Positions 7,358 through 16,464 of a DNA stretch of 64,000 bases are shown here, piece by piece. Made by a program: the position numbers and the translations under genes. The notes under the pieces were generated by a model, which worked only from the letters and a program-made list of their open reading frames with translations, ran no database searches and had not been told where the DNA came from. Origin of the DNA: Atopostipes sp964624875 (GTDB lineage: Bacteria > Bacillota > Bacilli > Lactobacillales > Carnobacteriaceae_A); assembly GCA_964624875.1 (NCBI GenBank), contig CAZUZA010000003.1, forward strand, positions 1 through 64,000, written 5' to 3'. Numbering within the stretch: the stretch's first letter is position 1; each line of letters starts with the position of its first letter.

Positions 7358-8143
7358 ATGGAATATTATACATTGTCAGATGGTTTCAAGATTCCGAAAG
7401 TCGGCTTTGGGACAGATAAGTTAAAAGGTAAGACAGGCGCTCGCATTATCGAGATGGCCTTAAACAATGGGTATCGTTTATTGGATTCAGCTGTTCGTTA
7501 TGAAAACGAGGGGACAGTCGGCCACGCAATTCGCCAAAGTGGTGTGCCACGATCAGAAATTACTTTTACATCTAAGCTACCAGAGAAAGATCATTCATAC
7601 GACCAAGCAGTCGAAACGATTCAAGAGTCAGTCATGACATCTGGTTTGGAATACATTGATTTATATTTAATTCATTGGCCAAACCCAGAAGAAGATAAGT
7701 ACGTCGAAGCATGGCAAGCTCTAATTGATGCACAAAACGCAGGCTTAGTTCGCTCGATTGGCGTAAGTAATTTCACAGAAGAGCACATTGATCGCCTTGA
7801 AAAAGAAACAGGTGTCCTGCCCGTCATCAATCAAATTCAACTCCATCCATATTTAAATCAAAAAGAATGGCACGAATATAATCAGTCCAAGCAAATTATT
7901 ACGCAAGCTTGGAGTCCAATAGGTCGTGAAATTAGTCCATTAGAAGACGAAGCGATTGTTGAAATTGCCAATAAATATGGTAAATCAACAGCCCAAATTA
8001 TTCTACGTTGGGAAACACTATTAGGAATTTTACCTATACCGATGTCCACAAATGCGAGCCGACAAGCAGATAATTTAAACCTATTTGGTTTTGAACTAAC
8101 TACAGATGAAATGTCGGTCATGAATTCCCTCGGCAACAAATAA
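7358..8143 (+). CDS. Aldo/keto reductase (2,5-diketogluconate reductase-like)
   Basis: 261 residues, a short AKR of the AKR5 type that reduces carbonyls with NADPH in the cytoplasm. The catalytic tetrad is present: Asp43 and Tyr48 in LLDSAVRYENE, the lysine in TFTSKLPE, and the histidine in DLYLIHWPNP. The GVSNF strand and the AQIILRW and PIPMSTN segments near the coenzyme phosphate site follow. The start ATG has AAAGGGGGA 6 bases upstream. Usual family length is 270-280, so it is slightly compact. The natural substrate is not deducible. It stands alone, with repeats around its -10 that may bind a regulator. Confidence 0.88.
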   Translation: MEYYTLSDGFKIPKVGFGTDKLKGKTGARIIEMALNNGYRLLDSAVRYENEGTVGHAIRQSGVPRSEITFTSKLPEKDHSYDQAVETIQESVMTSGLEYIDLYLIHWPNPEEDKYVEAWQALIDAQNAGLVRSIGVSNFTEEHIDRLEKETGVLPVINQIQLHPYLNQKEWHEYNQSKQIITQAWSPIGREISPLEDEAIVEIANKYGKSTAQIILRWETLLGILPIPMSTNASRQADNLNLFGFELTTDEMSVMNSLGNK

Positions 8144-8347
8144 AATATCTGTTGCACACAGAAAAATTTGGAATTACAATCGCGATATTTTTCGAAAAAT
8201 ATTTTATACACACAAAAGCCTCTATGTAACAACTCTTACTGAAAGAACATTCAAAAAAGGAAGTTTTAGTTGAAATTATATGGCATTCAGTATATTATAA
8301 TGATAGCGATGCCAATAAAGAGAGGACGTTTTTTATTTATATATTAA

Positions 8348-8361
8348 CGAAAGCGTTTGCT
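8348..8361 (+). promoter_or_regulatory. cre site (CcpA binding) before the mannoside operon
   Basis: CGAAAGCGTTTGCT matches the cre consensus TGWAARCGYTWNCW at 13 of 14 positions. It lies 90 bases before msmK and downstream of a TATAAT at 8296-8301 (nearest -35, TTGAAA 8270-8275, spaced 20). A downstream site fits roadblock-type glucose repression of the ATPase-mannosidase-mutase genes. Confidence 0.65.
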
Positions 8362-8451
8362 TTTGGTGTAACCCTTTTATATGGTAATTATTTTCGATAA
8401 TAAATAAGGCAATAATTTTTTAAAATTATTTTTAGAACAGGAGAAGATTTA

Positions 8452-9594
8452 ATGACAACAGTTAATTTAAACAGCCTATACAAGCGCTATGACAACGCAG
8501 AAGATTATTCTGTAAAGGACTTTGACTTGCATATTGAAGACCATGAATTTATCGTTTTCGTAGGTCCATCAGGTTGTGGGAAAACAACAACACTACGTAT
8601 GATTGCAGGTTTAGAAGAAATCACGGAAGGTGAATTATACATTGATGACGAAATGGTAAACGATGTAGCACCTAAAGACCGTGACATTGCAATGGTTTTC
8701 CAAAACTACGCACTATATCCACATATGTCAGTTTATGACAACATGGCATTTGGATTAAAACTACGTAAAATGCCTAAAGATGAAATTAGAAAACGTGTTG
8801 AGAATGCAGCAGAATTATTAGGTCTAACTGAGTTACTAGAGCGTAAACCAGCAGCATTATCTGGTGGACAAAGACAACGTGTGGCTTTAGGTCGTGCGGT
8901 TGTACGTAGTCCTAAAGTTTTCTTAATGGATGAGCCTTTATCCAACTTAGATGCAAAATTACGTGTAAAAATGAGAACTGAGATTGCTAAATTACACAAT
9001 AGTTTAGATGCAACTACTATTTACGTAACGCATGATCAGACAGAAGCAATGACACTTGCTGACCGTATCGTTATCATGGATCAAGGTGTAATCCAACAAG
9101 TGGGTTCGCCATTTGATGTATATAACACACCTAATAACGCATTCGTAGCGAGCTTCATCGGCTCACCAGCGATGAACTTATTAAATGTGACTTACAGAAA
9201 CGGTCGCGTAACCGATGGAAAAGGTATCGACTTAGTGGTAAGCGAACCTGACCGTAAAGTATTAGATGCTGGTGGATATGACGGAAAAGAACTTATTTTT
9301 GGAATTCGTCCAGAAGATATTCATACAGAGCAAATCGCTTTAGATGTATCACCAGAAACTGTTATGCATCCACTAATTACAGTAGCTGAGTTAACAGGTG
9401 CAGAATCCATTCTATACCTAGACTTCGGTGGTACTGAATTGGTTGGTGTTGTAGATGCGAGAGACTATCATGAAGCAGGGGAAACAATTGATGTAGCCTT
9501 CAACATGAACAAAGCGCACTTCTTCGATGGTGAAACAGAAAATGTAATCACTAAAAAATCAGCAGAAGCTGTAGAAGCTGCAACAATCAAATAA
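8452..9594 (+). CDS. msmK: Sugar ABC transporter ATPase, MsmK/UgpC/MalK type
   Basis: 380 residues, the size of MsmK-type ATPases that energise carbohydrate importers. Walker A GPSGCGKTT near residue 40, Q-loop MVFQNYALYPHMSV, signature LSGGQRQR, Walker B VFLMDEPLSNLDA and H-loop VTHDQTEA are intact. The C-terminal third holds the TOBE/regulatory domain (FGIRPEDIH). No permease or binding protein is next to it. Lone MsmK proteins in Lactobacillales serve several importers at once, and the same is inferred here. A cre site lies upstream. A strong hairpin separates it from the mannosidase gene, so readthrough or a separate promoter must serve the latter. Confidence 0.9.
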   Translation: MTTVNLNSLYKRYDNAEDYSVKDFDLHIEDHEFIVFVGPSGCGKTTTLRMIAGLEEITEGELYIDDEMVNDVAPKDRDIAMVFQNYALYPHMSVYDNMAFGLKLRKMPKDEIRKRVENAAELLGLTELLERKPAALSGGQRQRVALGRAVVRSPKVFLMDEPLSNLDAKLRVKMRTEIAKLHNSLDATTIYVTHDQTEAMTLADRIVIMDQGVIQQVGSPFDVYNTPNNAFVASFIGSPAMNLLNVTYRNGRVTDGKGIDLVVSEPDRKVLDAGGYDGKELIFGIRPEDIHTEQIALDVSPETVMHPLITVAELTGAESILYLDFGGTELVGVVDARDYHEAGETIDVAFNMNKAHFFDGETENVITKKSAEAVEAATIK

Positions 9595-9620
9595 TAAAAT
9601 AAATTTAAAAAATATTTGTG

Positions 9621-9661
9621 ATGGTGTTGATGAAGTCAAATTCGTCAACGCCATTTTTTTG
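9621..9661 (+). terminator. Terminator between msmK and the mannosidase gene
   Basis: A 14-bp stem (ATGGTGTTGATGAA with TTCGTCAACGCCAT, two G-T pairs) followed by seven T. It probably lowers downstream expression relative to msmK. Confidence 0.8.
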
Positions 9662-9690
9662 AACGTATAACATTAAAAGGAGATTTATAA

Positions 9691-12399
9691 ATGAAAAAAG
9701 TACATATTATATCTCACAGCCACTGGGATAGAGAGTGGTATTTATCGTTTGAAAGACATCGTATGCTACTTGTTGAGCTAATCGATGACGTCTTGGAATT
9801 ATTTGAAAACGATCCAGACTTTAAATATTTTCACTTAGATGGACAAACCATTCTTTTAGACGATTATTTAGAAATAAAGCCAGATAAAAAGCCCCTTTTA
9901 GAAAAATATATCCAAAATGGACAAATGCAAATAGGTCCGTTCTATATTTTACAAGATGCTTATTTAACCAGTAGTGAGTCAAATGTACGAAATATGTTAA
10001 TTGGTCATCAAGAAAGTACAAAATGGGGCAATAAAGTAGAAGTTGGCTATTACCCCGATACATTTGGAAATGTAGGGCAGACACCACAATTAATGAAACA
10101 GTTAGGCTTTACCACAGCAGCATTTGGTCGTGGTGTAAAACCAACAGGATTCGCAAACCAATCCAATGAAAAAGTAAATTATGAGTCAAGCTTTTCTGAA
10201 ATGCATTGGGAAGGTGCAGACGGCTCAAATATATTAGGCTTACTCTTTGCAAATTGGTACAGTAACGGAAATGAAATTCCAGCGGAAAAAGAAGCAGCAA
10301 TGAAGTATTGGGATAAAAAACTATCCGAAGCCGAACAATTTGCATCAACAAATCAGTTATTATTCTTAAACGGTGTTGATCATCAACCCGTTCAAAAAGA
10401 TGTAACAAAAGCGATTAAACTAGCCAATGAACTTTATCCCAATTATGAATTTGTGCATTCAAATTTCACAGATTATTTAAATGATTTACACCAAGGATTG
10501 CCAGAAGATCTCGATACGGTCGAAGGGGAACTGACTTCTCAAAAAACAGAAGGTTGGTATACACTAACAAACACCGCTTCGGCGCGCACGTATTTAAAAC
10601 AAGAAAACCATGAAACGTCCGTCTTGCTCGAACAAATTGCCGAGCCACTAGCGACAATGGCAGCTGAAGTTACTGGCAAATATCCACACGAAGAACTAGA
10701 GTATGCTTGGAAAACATATATGCAAAACCATCCACATGACAGTATCTGTGGTTGTAGTATTGACGAAGTTCACGCTGAAATGATGACACGCTTCCAGAAA
10801 GCCAAAAATGTCGGTCAATACATCGTTGACGAAGCATTAGCAGACTTAACAGAACATATGGACACAAACCTGACAGAGAATCAAGAAGCCGTACCATTCG
10901 TCGTATTTAACACAGCAGGCGCAGAAAAGAGTGGTGTCGCGACAGTCGAATTTTTCGTAGATAATATCTTATTTGACGAAGAATTGCCCCCATCCAGTTT
11001 TGACAAGGTGCAAAATCAAGCGACAAAAGCGTATACCGTTATAAATAGCACAGGCACAAAAGTTGACGCTGTTATCACAGACGAAGGCGCGCAGTTTATT
11101 TATGACCTCCCAAAAGATGGTTTCCGCGTCCCACAAATTGCACGAAAACTAATCATTGAAGTCGCCGTCGAAGCTCTACCATCCTTCGCATGGGAAACCT
11201 TTTACCTATTAGTAGAAGCCGAAGATCAAGACCTTCCCGGTGAAACGTTCGTGAGTGATGATTTGACATTAGTAAACGATTGGTTGTCGGTAGAAATTGA
11301 CGAAGATGGTACAGTGACTGTCACGGATCTTGAAACCGATAAAACGTATTCCGATTTATTAGTTTTTGAAGACGTTGGTGATATTGGAAATGAATATGTC
11401 TTTAAACAACCAAATAATGAAACACCAATTTATTCACGAAACAAATTAGTTGAAGCAAAAGTATCTGCTGAAAATAGTCTATATAAAGAATTGACTTTGA
11501 TTCATGAAATAGACATTCCAGTCAGTGCCGATGAACAACTCGATTACGAGCAAAAAGCGGTCATTGAATTCCGCAATCGTAAAGCACAGCGAGTGGCAGA
11601 AACAAAACCTTTACGTATTGAAACAAAAGTTACGCTAGAAAAAGAGAGTAAACACCTTTCCTTCTCAACGACATTAACAAATGACATGAAGGATCATCGT
11701 TTACGTGTCTTATTCCCAACGTCATTACAAGCGAATGTTCACTACGCCGACAGTATTTTCGAAACAGTTGAGCGTCCAAATAAAGTCAGCAAAGAATGGA
11801 CAAATCCTACCAATCCACAAAGAACACACCGTTTTATTAACCTGCATGACGATAAAAATGGCATGATCTTAGCGCCGGAAGGTTTAAATGAATACGAAGT
11901 AGTGGAAGAGGATAACCAGCAAACAATTGCGATAACCTTGTTACGTGCTGTTGGCGAAATGGGGGATTGGGGTTATTTCCCAACACCAGAAGCGCAATGT
12001 TTAGACACGTATACGTTTAACTATGCCCTTAGTTTTCATGGTAGTGAAGACCGAAATACGAAGTTAAAGGAAGCTACACAAATTACGATACCTTTCAGTA
12101 CAACACAAACAACACAACATGAAGGAACCTTACAAGCGAAAGCACAATTTTTAGATGTTCAAGGTGAAAATATCCTTGTGACCGCATTAAAAAGAAATAA
12201 AGAAACAAATGAACCCGTCACACGTTTCTACAATTTCACACCTGATGTGACGGAAGTTCATTTTAAAATGGAAAATTATCAACCAATTGTATCGAATATA
12301 TTGGAAGAAAAGCTCGATTCTAGCTATGATATAAAAGAGGTTAAACCTTTTGAGATAAAAACATATCTTTGGAAAGCAGACCATTCTGTTTCAAAATAG
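9691..12399 (+). CDS. Alpha-mannosidase, glycoside hydrolase family 38
   Basis: 902 residues, typical of bacterial GH38 enzymes (MngB-like), which release mannose from alpha-mannosides or mannosyl-glycerates. The Zn-binding start HSHWDREW (His9, Asp13) is present, as are the nucleophile region GYYPDTFGNVGQ near residue 121 and the NHPHDSICGCSIDEVH metal-site segment near 350. The remaining half is the beta-sandwich domains. There is no signal peptide, so substrates must be imported first. It sits 21 bases before a phosphomannomutase gene and downstream of the cre-controlled msmK. AAAAGGAGA precedes the ATG. The exact linkage preference is unknown. Confidence 0.93.
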   Translation: MKKVHIISHSHWDREWYLSFERHRMLLVELIDDVLELFENDPDFKYFHLDGQTILLDDYLEIKPDKKPLLEKYIQNGQMQIGPFYILQDAYLTSSESNVRNMLIGHQESTKWGNKVEVGYYPDTFGNVGQTPQLMKQLGFTTAAFGRGVKPTGFANQSNEKVNYESSFSEMHWEGADGSNILGLLFANWYSNGNEIPAEKEAAMKYWDKKLSEAEQFASTNQLLFLNGVDHQPVQKDVTKAIKLANELYPNYEFVHSNFTDYLNDLHQGLPEDLDTVEGELTSQKTEGWYTLTNTASARTYLKQENHETSVLLEQIAEPLATMAAEVTGKYPHEELEYAWKTYMQNHPHDSICGCSIDEVHAEMMTRFQKAKNVGQYIVDEALADLTEHMDTNLTENQEAVPFVVFNTAGAEKSGVATVEFFVDNILFDEELPPSSFDKVQNQATKAYTVINSTGTKVDAVITDEGAQFIYDLPKDGFRVPQIARKLIIEVAVEALPSFAWETFYLLVEAEDQDLPGETFVSDDLTLVNDWLSVEIDEDGTVTVTDLETDKTYSDLLVFEDVGDIGNEYVFKQPNNETPIYSRNKLVEAKVSAENSLYKELTLIHEIDIPVSADEQLDYEQKAVIEFRNRKAQRVAETKPLRIETKVTLEKESKHLSFSTTLTNDMKDHRLRVLFPTSLQANVHYADSIFETVERPNKVSKEWTNPTNPQRTHRFINLHDDKNGMILAPEGLNEYEVVEEDNQQTIAITLLRAVGEMGDWGYFPTPEAQCLDTYTFNYALSFHGSEDRNTKLKEATQITIPFSTTQTTQHEGTLQAKAQFLDVQGENILVTALKRNKETNEPVTRFYNFTPDVTEVHFKMENYQPIVSNILEEKLDSSYDIKEVKPFEIKTYLWKADHSVSK

Positions 12400-12420
12400 A
12401 TAATATAAAGGGGTAAAAGC

Positions 12421-13935
12421 ATGTCAAAAGAACAGTTAAGATTACTTATCAACGGCTCAGATATTAGAGGAATCGCTATTCCGACAGATGAATATGAAGC
12501 GAATTTAACAGAAGTTGAAGTGAAGCAAATTGCGACAGGATTTTTACAATTACTAACAGAACAAGTCAAGAAAGATGCAAAATCATTAAGAATTGCGATT
12601 GGCTATGATAGCCGCCTTACAGGACAACCGATTAACAATTATTTAACGGAAGTTTTTGTGGGCGCAGGTGTAACCGTCTTGAATTCTGGTTTAGCTACAA
12701 CACCCGCATTGTATATGGCTACTCAATTTTCTGAAATCGATGCAGATGCTGGTATTATGATTACCGCAAGTCATTTACCATATTTTTATAACGGCTTAAA
12801 GTTCTTCACAAAAGATGGTGGAGCTGAGCACGAGGATATGGAAAAAATTGTGGATTATTCAGACCGAGAAGTTGAAGCCCCAGCGACGGGTACAATTGAA
12901 GACATTCCATTAATTGATTTGTATGCGAAAGATTTAGTGGAGAAAATTCAAAAGCAGACAGGCTTAGACTTGCCTCTTAAAGACATGCATATTGTATTAG
13001 ATGCAGGAAATGGGGCAGGGGGCTTTTTTGCTGAAAAAGTGCTAGACGAATTAGGAGCGGATACATCTGGAAGTCAATTTTTAGACCCGGACGGCACGTT
13101 CCCGAATCACATTCCGAACCCAGATAATAAAGAAGCGATGGCAAGTATCCAAGAAGCTGTGCTGGCTAATAAGGCTGACTTAGGAATTATTTTTGACACA
13201 GACGTCGACCGTGCAGCTGTTGTCGACAATAAAGGGGAAGCGATCAATCGAAATAACCTAATTGCTGTCTTAGCCCATATTGTTTTACAAGAAGAAGCCG
13301 GCGCAACGATTGTAACAAACTCGCCCACGACAACACATTTAAAAACATTTATTGAAGACTTAGGTGGAAAACAATATCGTTATATATCAGGCTACCGTAA
13401 TGTCATCAATAAAGCGATTGACTTAAATAATGAAGGTGTATCAACTCCATTAGCGATTGAAACGAGTGGACATGCAGCCTTTAGAGAAAATTTCTTTCTA
13501 GACGATGGCGCTTATGTCGTCGCTAAAATTTTAATGTTCTTGCCAGAGTTGCGTCAAGAAGACAAACAACTTGGTGATTTAATTGCTGATTTAAAACAAC
13601 CGGTGGAAGCACAAGAAGTACGCTTTAAAATAAATATAGAAGACTATCAAGAGTATGGACAAGAAGTTATCGAAGATATGGCCGAATTTGTCGAAGTAAC
13701 AGATGGTTTTGAAGTCGATCCGGATAATACAGAAGGAATTCGCGTCAATGTAGCGGAACCATTTGGAACAGGCTGGTACTTATTACGCATGAGTTTACAT
13801 GAACCGTTATTAGTTTTACAAGTCGAAAATGATGTCGAAGATTGCAACCATTCGGTCTTTAATCATTTAGAAGCATTTTTCAAAGCTTATGACAAACTAG
13901 ATTTAGACAAATTATATACCGTTATTGATATATGA
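12421..13935 (+). CDS. Phosphomannomutase/phosphoglucomutase family protein
   Basis: 504 residues of the alpha-D-phosphohexomutase superfamily, which moves phosphate between C6 and C1 of mannose or glucose. The phosphoserine loop reads MITASHLPY (usually TASHNP), the metal loop is FDTDVDRAAV and the sugar loop is ETSGHAAFRENFFLDDGAY. The phosphate-binding C-terminal domain follows. Placed directly behind the alpha-mannosidase, it probably handles mannose phosphates. Asn to Leu in the serine loop and the LDPDGTFPNHIPNPDN stretch are features of a Firmicute PMM branch. GGGGTAAAAGC precedes the start. The call as a hexomutase is firm; sugar preference is inferred from context. Confidence 0.88.
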   Translation: MSKEQLRLLINGSDIRGIAIPTDEYEANLTEVEVKQIATGFLQLLTEQVKKDAKSLRIAIGYDSRLTGQPINNYLTEVFVGAGVTVLNSGLATTPALYMATQFSEIDADAGIMITASHLPYFYNGLKFFTKDGGAEHEDMEKIVDYSDREVEAPATGTIEDIPLIDLYAKDLVEKIQKQTGLDLPLKDMHIVLDAGNGAGGFFAEKVLDELGADTSGSQFLDPDGTFPNHIPNPDNKEAMASIQEAVLANKADLGIIFDTDVDRAAVVDNKGEAINRNNLIAVLAHIVLQEEAGATIVTNSPTTTHLKTFIEDLGGKQYRYISGYRNVINKAIDLNNEGVSTPLAIETSGHAAFRENFFLDDGAYVVAKILMFLPELRQEDKQLGDLIADLKQPVEAQEVRFKINIEDYQEYGQEVIEDMAEFVEVTDGFEVDPDNTEGIRVNVAEPFGTGWYLLRMSLHEPLLVLQVENDVEDCNHSVFNHLEAFFKAYDKLDLDKLYTVIDI

Positions 13936-13945
13936 TGGATAACCA

Positions 13946-13994
13946 AAAACACCCATAGAAGCTGTTTTCACTGAGCTTCGAAGGGTGTTTTTCA
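13946..13994 (+). terminator. Terminator of the mannoside operon
   Basis: AAAACACCC and GGGTGTTTT form the outer stem, GAAGCT and AGCTTC an inner one, and a T run follows. Confidence 0.8.
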
Positions 13995-13999
13995 ATTTA

Positions 14000-14194
14000 T
14001 TAATTTGGAATCATTTTACCAGGGTTCGTTGGCTTTTCTTGTCTTTCAGCCATTTTCATATCATCACGGTAACCCCAAACATAAGTTAAACTAAACGATA
14101 CGGCTAAAGTGATAAGCGTTATAGCGACAGCATACCAAAAGTTCGCATTTACACCATTTACCGGATCGATGTATGAAGGTAGACCTACTCTTTC
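14000..14194 (-). pseudogene. Remnant of a PTS sugar permease (EIIC C-terminus)
   Basis: Reading the minus strand, an open stretch of about 64 codons encodes VGLPSYIDPVNGVNANF, a membrane helix (AVAITLITLAVSFSLTYVWGY) cut into a charged tail, and a natural stop at 14002. This is the last transmembrane helix and tail of the glucose/sucrose/trehalose-type EIIC family. A stop (TAA at 14195-14197) lies immediately upstream in frame, and there is no start or ribosome site, so the rest of the gene is gone. It abuts the 3' end of the hydroquinone reductase gene, which suggests that a deletion or insertion event joined them. Confidence 0.65.
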
Positions 14195-14212
14195 TTAAAT
14201 ATATTTTGAAAA

Positions 14213-15172
14213 TTAATCTAAACTCCAATCAATCTCTGGCCCTTTTGGAACAACGCCATTTGGATTAATCGTGTCATGACTTCTGTAGTAATGTTCTTTA
14301 ATGTGGTCAAAATGAACCGTCTCCTTAACACCTGGCCAGTTATACAACTCACGTGTGTAACGCCATAAGTTTGGATAGTCCATAATTTGACGAATGTTAC
14401 ATTTGAAATGACCAAAATAAACTGGGTCAAAACGAACAAGTGTCGTAAATAAACGCCAGTCGGCTTCTGTAATTTGATCGCCCACTAAATACTCTTTTTC
14501 TTCTAAGCGTTCTTCAATTGTATCTAACGCATCAAACAATTTAGTGACTTCTTCTTCGTAAACTTCTTGCTTTGTCGCAAAACCAGCTTTGTAGACACCA
14601 TTGTTAATGTTGTCATAGACAAAGTCGTTGATTTCATCGATTTCATCTTTTAGTTCTGCTGGATAAAAATCGTAATCATTACTCGTTAAGCCTTCGAATG
14701 CCGAGTTCAACATACGCATAATTTCTGAAGATTCGTTTGAGACAATCGTATCAGTCTTTTTGTCATATAAAACAGGTACCGTCACACGTCCAGAATAGTC
14801 TGAATCAACATGCGTATAAATTTGATGCATATAATCCGCACCAATAATTGGGTCTTGCACAACACCAGGCCCATCTTCGAATGTCCAGCCATTTTCAGCC
14901 ATCAGAGGGTTTACAGAAGATACAGAGATAATGTCTCCTAAACCTTTTAAACTGCGCATAATGAGCGTACGACTCGCCCACGGACAAGCATAGGATACAT
15001 ATAGATGGTACCGATTTGGTTCAGCCTTATAACCACCTTCGCCTGTTGGTCCTGGGCTACCATCCTTTGTAATCCAATTTCTAAACTGAGAGTCGGAACG
15101 AATAAAACGTCCTCCAGATTTCTTCGTGTCATACCATTGATCGTGCCACTTGCCGTCAACTAATAATCCCAT
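14213..15172 (-). CDS. Glutathionyl-hydroquinone reductase (Xi-class GST)
   Basis: 319 residues, typical of the YqjG/PcpF/Ecm4 family, which reduces glutathionyl-hydroquinones through a catalytic cysteine. The N-terminal thioredoxin domain carries HLYVSYACPWASRT, with the CPWA motif near residue 63, and VTVPVLYDKKTDTIVSNES binds the thiol. The C-terminal helical GST domain has a DWRLFTTLVRFDPVYFGHFKCN segment typical of Xi-class proteins. Start ATG 15172 is preceded by AAGGGCGA. Transcription is divergent from the aldo/keto reductase at 15432. Glutathione or another low-molecular thiol is presumably available to the cell. The assignment is strong. Confidence 0.88.
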   Translation of the reverse strand: MGLLVDGKWHDQWYDTKKSGGRFIRSDSQFRNWITKDGSPGPTGEGGYKAEPNRYHLYVSYACPWASRTLIMRSLKGLGDIISVSSVNPLMAENGWTFEDGPGVVQDPIIGADYMHQIYTHVDSDYSGRVTVPVLYDKKTDTIVSNESSEIMRMLNSAFEGLTSNDYDFYPAELKDEIDEINDFVYDNINNGVYKAGFATKQEVYEEEVTKLFDALDTIEERLEEKEYLVGDQITEADWRLFTTLVRFDPVYFGHFKCNIRQIMDYPNLWRYTRELYNWPGVKETVHFDHIKEHYYRSHDTINPNGVVPKGPEIDWSLD

Positions 15173-15431
15173 AAAATCGCCCTTTCTTGTTATAACTTAC
15201 CTTAATTATAGTTGTGAAAACCATTTGTATCAACTTATTGCCTCGTTATATTCTTTGTCGCCTCACGAATACTATGGGAACTCATTTTATCCGGTTTTTA
15301 TTTTTGTGAAATGTTTGAATCAATTCCTTTGTCTGCATATAATCACCTAGTTAAAGTATAGCAGAAGTTAAGGAAATTTAACGCATTAGTGTATACTAAA
15401 TGAGATAAAGACTGAAGGGGAGAGTAGAAAA

Positions 15432-16409
15432 ATGGACTATGTAAAGTTAGGCAACACCGGTTTAGACGTATCAAAAATATGTATTGGTGGGATGAGTTTT
15501 GGTGACCCGGATATTTGGATGCATAATTGGGTATTAAACGAAGACGAATCTCGTGTAATTATTAAGAAAGCGATCGACTTAGGCATTAACTTTTTCGATA
15601 CGGCCAATATATATGGCTTAGGAGCGAGTGAAGAAATACTAGGGCGTGCTTTAAGAGATTATGGAAAACGAGACGAATTAGTCATTGCGACCAAAGTAGC
15701 TGGAACAATGCATGAGGGGCCAAATGGAAAAGGTTTATCCAGAAAACATATTATGCACCAAGTGGAAGAAAGTTTGAAACGTTTAGGAACGGATTATATT
15801 GATGTTTTATACATCCATAAATGGGATTATGATACACCCATTGAAGAAACAATGGCAGCTTTAAATGATTTAGTTCGGTCTGGTAAAGTTCATTATTTAG
15901 GCGCTTCAAGTATGCATACATGGCAATTTCAAAAAGCCCAACATGTCGCTGAGAAAAATGGCTGGACTAAATTTGTTGTAATGCAAAATCATTATAGTTT
16001 GGTTTATCGAGAAGATGAACGTGAACTCATTGATTATTGTAGGGAGACAGGTGTAGCGCTTGTTCCTTATGCGCCGTTAGCAGCAGGACGCCTAGCGCGC
16101 GAATGGGATGCCGATACCAAACGCTCCCAAGAAGACAAAAGTGCACGGAATAAATATGACCAAACTGAAGAAGCCGATCGTAAAATAGTAGAAGAAGTCG
16201 GTAAGGTCGCTGAAAAGCATGGTGCTACTAGAGCCCAAATTGCCATTGCGTGGTTATGGGAGAAAGGTGTGGTTGCACCAATTGTTGGTATTACAAAAGA
16301 AAAGTATTTAAATGATTTTATGGGTGCATTAGAGATATCACTAGATGCAGAAGATATTGAAGCACTTGAAAAACATTACACACCACATCCAATTGTTGGC
16401 CATAAATAG
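15432..16409 (+). CDS. Aldo/keto reductase, YajO/Tas-like
   Basis: 325 residues, a long AKR of the YajO/AKR11-type group (NADPH-dependent). Catalytic residues are Asp and Tyr in NFFDTANIYGLGASEEILG, lysine in LVIATKVAG and histidine in DVLYIHKWD. A PLAAGRLAREWDAD stretch and the AIAWLWEKGVVAPIVGITK coenzyme-binding end follow. The start at 15432 has AGGGGAG 8 bases upstream. It converges on the CatE-like gene with a shared terminator. The physiological substrate is unknown; relatives act on sugars or general aldehydes. Confidence 0.88.
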   Translation: MDYVKLGNTGLDVSKICIGGMSFGDPDIWMHNWVLNEDESRVIIKKAIDLGINFFDTANIYGLGASEEILGRALRDYGKRDELVIATKVAGTMHEGPNGKGLSRKHIMHQVEESLKRLGTDYIDVLYIHKWDYDTPIEETMAALNDLVRSGKVHYLGASSMHTWQFQKAQHVAEKNGWTKFVVMQNHYSLVYREDERELIDYCRETGVALVPYAPLAAGRLAREWDADTKRSQEDKSARNKYDQTEEADRKIVEEVGKVAEKHGATRAQIAIAWLWEKGVVAPIVGITKEKYLNDFMGALEISLDAEDIEALEKHYTPHPIVGHK

Positions 16410-16412
16410 AAA

Positions 16413-16454
16413 CAAAAAACGCTCCTGAACGTGATGTTCAAGAGCGTTTTTTAA
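16413..16454. terminator. Bidirectional terminator
   Basis: A long perfect hairpin (AAAAACGCTC and GAACGT-type arms, GAGCGTTTTT) with T runs on both strands. It serves the converging genes at 15432 and 16465. Confidence 0.88.
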
Positions 16455-16464
16455 AGGTTGATAA

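Noticed and set aside
15150..15350. 66-residue plus-strand frame between the hydroquinone reductase and aldo/keto reductase genes
   Set aside because: No ribosome site, starts inside the opposite gene, and composition looks noncoding.
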